In this document: one piece after another, positions 7,481-8,600 of the stretch | Numbering within the stretch: position 1 is the first letter of the stretch | Layout of the letters: every line of letters starts with the position of its first letter | NCBI GenBank assembly: GCA_016938095.1 | Contig: JAFGVG010000164.1 | Span: 1 to 8,600, forward strand | Direction: 5' to 3' | Origin: Bacteroidales bacterium | Lineage (GTDB): Bacteria; Bacteroidota; Bacteroidia; Bacteroidales; UBA10428 | Length of the DNA stretch: 8,600 bases | Notes under the pieces: model-generated | What the model was told of the DNA's origin: nothing | Database searches by the model: none | What the model saw: only the letters and a program-made list of their open reading frames with translations | Program-made: the position numbers and the translations under genes

Positions 7481-7683
7481 TGTCCGGTTAAATTATATAT
7501 CGTCCCATACGGGACTTATCTTCAAATGTTAATACTTTAGCTACCAATATGATGTCCCTACGGGACAGTTCCGTCAGGAACCAAATATGGGTAGAAAAGA
7601 AAAGCCATGTCTCTACTCTCCAAGTCCCATAGGGACGCAATAAATATAGGACTTTATAAAATCCGTGAAATTTTACCCGGACA
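7481..7683. repeat. 203-bp noncoding element with inverted ends and nested hairpins
   Basis: The left end TGTCCGGTTAAATT (7481-7494) is the inverse of the right end (7669-7683, reverse complement TGTCCGGGTAAAATT), with one mismatch and one single-base gap. The interior carries three hairpins of the form GTCCC-N3/4-GGGAC at 7502-7515, 7554-7566 and 7624-7636, plus GTTCC-GTCA-GGAAC at 7568-7581. It has no open frame. The ends resemble transposon terminal repeats, so a transposase-less (MITE-like) insertion is a reasonable reading, but I see no target-site duplication. The internal hairpins resemble dispersed intergenic repeats I recall from Bacteroidota genomes. Alternatively the GTCCC/GGGAC sites could be operators or leader-RNA structure. 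Confidence 0.5.
7541..7594. repeat. Nested palindrome: outer arms enclosing two adjacent hairpins
   Basis: CTACCAATAT (7541-7550) and ATATGGGTAG (7585-7594) pair at 9 of 10 positions. They enclose two side-by-side stem-loops, TGTCCC-TAC-GGGACA (7553-7567) and GTTCC-GTCA-GGAAC (7568-7581). CTTT before the left arm and AAAG after the right arm extend the symmetry imperfectly. Folded as RNA or extruded DNA this would be a junction with two short arms on a common stem. It is the core of the 203-bp element. Confidence 0.6.
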
Positions 7684-7706
7684 ACAGTGTAAAAAAATAT
7701 TTATTT

Positions 7707-8303
7707 TCAAAAAGACCAGATAATCAATGCAATACGGATTATTTTAGGCAGAATATTACCTAAAGATTCACGCAGTTTTTCGAGCGAGATCGAAAGTTGC
7801 TTCTGAACGGTATTGATGGTAATGTGCTTTATATCGGCAATTTCGGCGTTTTTTAAGCCTTCAAACCGGCTGAGTTTGAAAATTTCCCGGCATTTTTCAG
7901 GCAAGGCATCAACGGCCTCCCTAAATTGAGTCTCCAGCTCTTTGGCAAGTAGTACCGAAAGTCCGTTTTCGCGTGTGATGGTCAGATATTCCTGTGCACG
8001 AAGCACAAGTTCGGCATAGACTTCGTTGTGATGGTTTTTTATTTGTTGCCGTTTAAGATAGTTCAGGGCGTTGTTCCTGACCGATGTGTACAAATAGCCC
8101 GAGAGGCTTTTATTGATCTCAATTTTTTCGTGATGCTCCCAAAGTTTAACAAAAGTTTCCTGCACCACTTCGCGGGCTGCTGACTTGTCTTTTGTAAAAC
8201 GCAGGGCGTAAAGGCATAGCGGGGCATAATACTCATTGAACAAAGACCTGAATATCTTTTCATCATTACCGTTCATTTCGCTATGCTCGTCAGTTAATGC
8301 CAT
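7707..8303 (-). CDS. ECF-type RNA polymerase sigma factor (sigma-70 family, Bacteroidetes expansion type)
   Basis: This 198-residue protein directs RNA polymerase to the promoters of its regulon, here presumably the SusCD genes. Sigma region 2 spans about 17-87: IFRSLFNEYYAPLCLYALRF, then AAREVVQETFVKLWE (core binding and -10 recognition), then GYLYTSVRNNALNYLKRQQ. Sigma region 4 spans about 127-181: ALPEKCREIFKLSRFEGLKN, then a helix-turn-helix AEIADIKHITINTVQKQLS that recognises the -35 element. There is no region 1.1 or 3, as expected for an ECF sigma. The C-terminus is an unusually hydrophobic tail, KIIRIALIIWSF; such tails occur in related sigma factors and may help anti-sigma contact. 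The first ATG is taken; Met10 is an alternative that would leave region 2 intact. It is the promoter-proximal gene of the four-gene unit and is followed by a repeat-filled gap before its anti-sigma gene. Confidence 0.95.
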   Translation of the reverse strand: MALTDEHSEMNGNDEKIFRSLFNEYYAPLCLYALRFTKDKSAAREVVQETFVKLWEHHEKIEINKSLSGYLYTSVRNNALNYLKRQQIKNHHNEVYAELVLRAQEYLTITRENGLSVLLAKELETQFREAVDALPEKCREIFKLSRFEGLKNAEIADIKHITINTVQKQLSISLEKLRESLGNILPKIIRIALIIWSF

Positions 8304-8519
8304 CCTAAGGTTTTAATCTTCCAAATTAAGTTTTTTTTGGGCAGCTTCGACGTGTAAGAAGTGATAATTTATAATACGCGTATTTTTACCCGAAAATATG
8401 GGCAATTCATCCTGATCAAATGGTGGTTTCATAAAAAACCAGCCGGTTGGCAAACAATCCTCAGCGTTATGACGTAATTATCTTTTGTATGAACGCTATC
8501 TTTGCTGCATAGCTAAATA

Positions 8520-8600
8520 GTGTCTGTCCATAAAGTCCCATTTGCTGCGTTACGCTTGTCCGAAAATTGCTCATTTACGAATAGTAAACTCCGCATTTTC
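8520..8600. repeat. Palindromic element, right copy (inverted, cut by window edge)
   Basis: The reverse complement of 8520-8600 matches 959-1039 at 80 of 81 positions; the single difference is at the base corresponding to 966 (T in the left copy, C here). Base p of the left copy corresponds to 9559 minus p here, so the centre of symmetry falls at 8581 and the full element should run to about 8642, outside the window. It lies about 215 bases upstream of the sigma gene. Similarity stops sharply at 8520, immediately on the operon side, which marks that edge of the element. Confidence 0.85.

Larger units (their letters stand above)
7400..7706. other. Intergenic region between sigma and anti-sigma genes
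   Basis: These 307 bases contain no gene. Most is taken up by a hairpin-rich repeat with inverted ends (7481-7683, annotated separately). Between that and the anti-sigma start codon lies a T8-A9 tract (7457-7473), which is likely to bend the DNA and is self-complementary. A GTCCGGTAAAA motif at 7437-7447 matches the ends of the repeat. A promoter for the anti-sigma gene may lie here, but I find no good match to the Bacteroidota TAnnTTTG -7 element with a properly spaced -33 element. Confidence 0.6.

Noticed and set aside
7481..7683. CRISPR array suggested by the three repeated GTCCC/GGGAC units
   Set aside because: The units are 13-14 bases, differ from each other, are unevenly spaced (about 52 and 70 bases), and no cas gene is present.
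8373..8384. Perfect 12-base palindrome AATACGCGTATT upstream of the sigma gene
   Set aside because: About two such palindromes are expected by chance in a window of this size, and there is no second site, so it is not claimed as an operator.
8436..8450. Short hairpin AACC/GGTT followed by T's, reading leftwards, as a possible terminator for a gene beyond the right edge
   Set aside because: The stem is only four pairs and overlaps an equally good alternative pairing (GGTTT/AAACC at 8425-8440). Too weak.
8497..8504. TATCTTTG, a match to the Bacteroidota -7 element, reading rightwards towards the palindrome
   Set aside because: No TTG/TTTG lies at the proper distance upstream and the gene it would serve is outside the window, so it is not supported as a promoter.

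Overview
The window reads as Bacteroidota (Bacteroidetes) chromosome. The evidence is a TonB-dependent SusC-family transporter paired with a SusD-family lipoprotein, a FecR-type anti-sigma factor whose C-terminal domain is typical of this phylum, an ECF sigma factor of the large Bacteroides-expansion type, and start codons without Shine-Dalgarno sequences. The style of proteins and intergenic repeats suggests a free-living or sediment member of the Bacteroidales/Marinilabiliales rather than a gut Bacteroides, but this is an impression from memory. No taxonomic marker gene is present.

Layout. 2-541 (+): the 3' end of an outer-membrane beta-barrel protein that runs in from the left edge. 542-1049: a 508-base noncoding stretch with a REP-like short repeat, a strong terminator hairpin and a 123-base imperfect palindrome. 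8303 down to 1050 (all on -): four genes in transcription order, ECF sigma factor, FecR-like anti-sigma factor, SusC-like transporter, SusD-like lipoprotein. The sigma/anti-sigma gap (7400-7706) holds about 200 bases of hairpin-rich repeat DNA with inverted ends. The anti-sigma/SusC gap (6072-6256) holds a terminator-type hairpin pointing against the operon. 8304-8519 is the sigma upstream region. At 8520-8600 a second copy of the 123-base palindrome begins, in opposite orientation, and is cut by the window edge.

How the genes work together. This is a complete trans-envelope signalling and uptake unit of the FecIRA type adapted to SusCD. Ligand captured by SusD and passed into SusC is expected to be sensed through the N-terminal STN domain of SusC, which contacts the periplasmic part of the FecR-like protein. 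That protein crosses the inner membrane and controls the sigma factor, which then raises SusCD expression. No glycoside hydrolase, lyase, sulfatase, peptidase or other catabolic gene is visible, so the substrate cannot be named.

The most noteworthy structure is not a gene. The four-gene unit is bracketed by two inverted copies of the same noncoding palindromic element, identical at 80 of 81 comparable positions. One lies 10 bases after the susD-like stop codon and the other about 215 bases upstream of the sigma gene. This could be a substrate for inversion, a composite cassette boundary, or the chance result of a high-copy repeat family.
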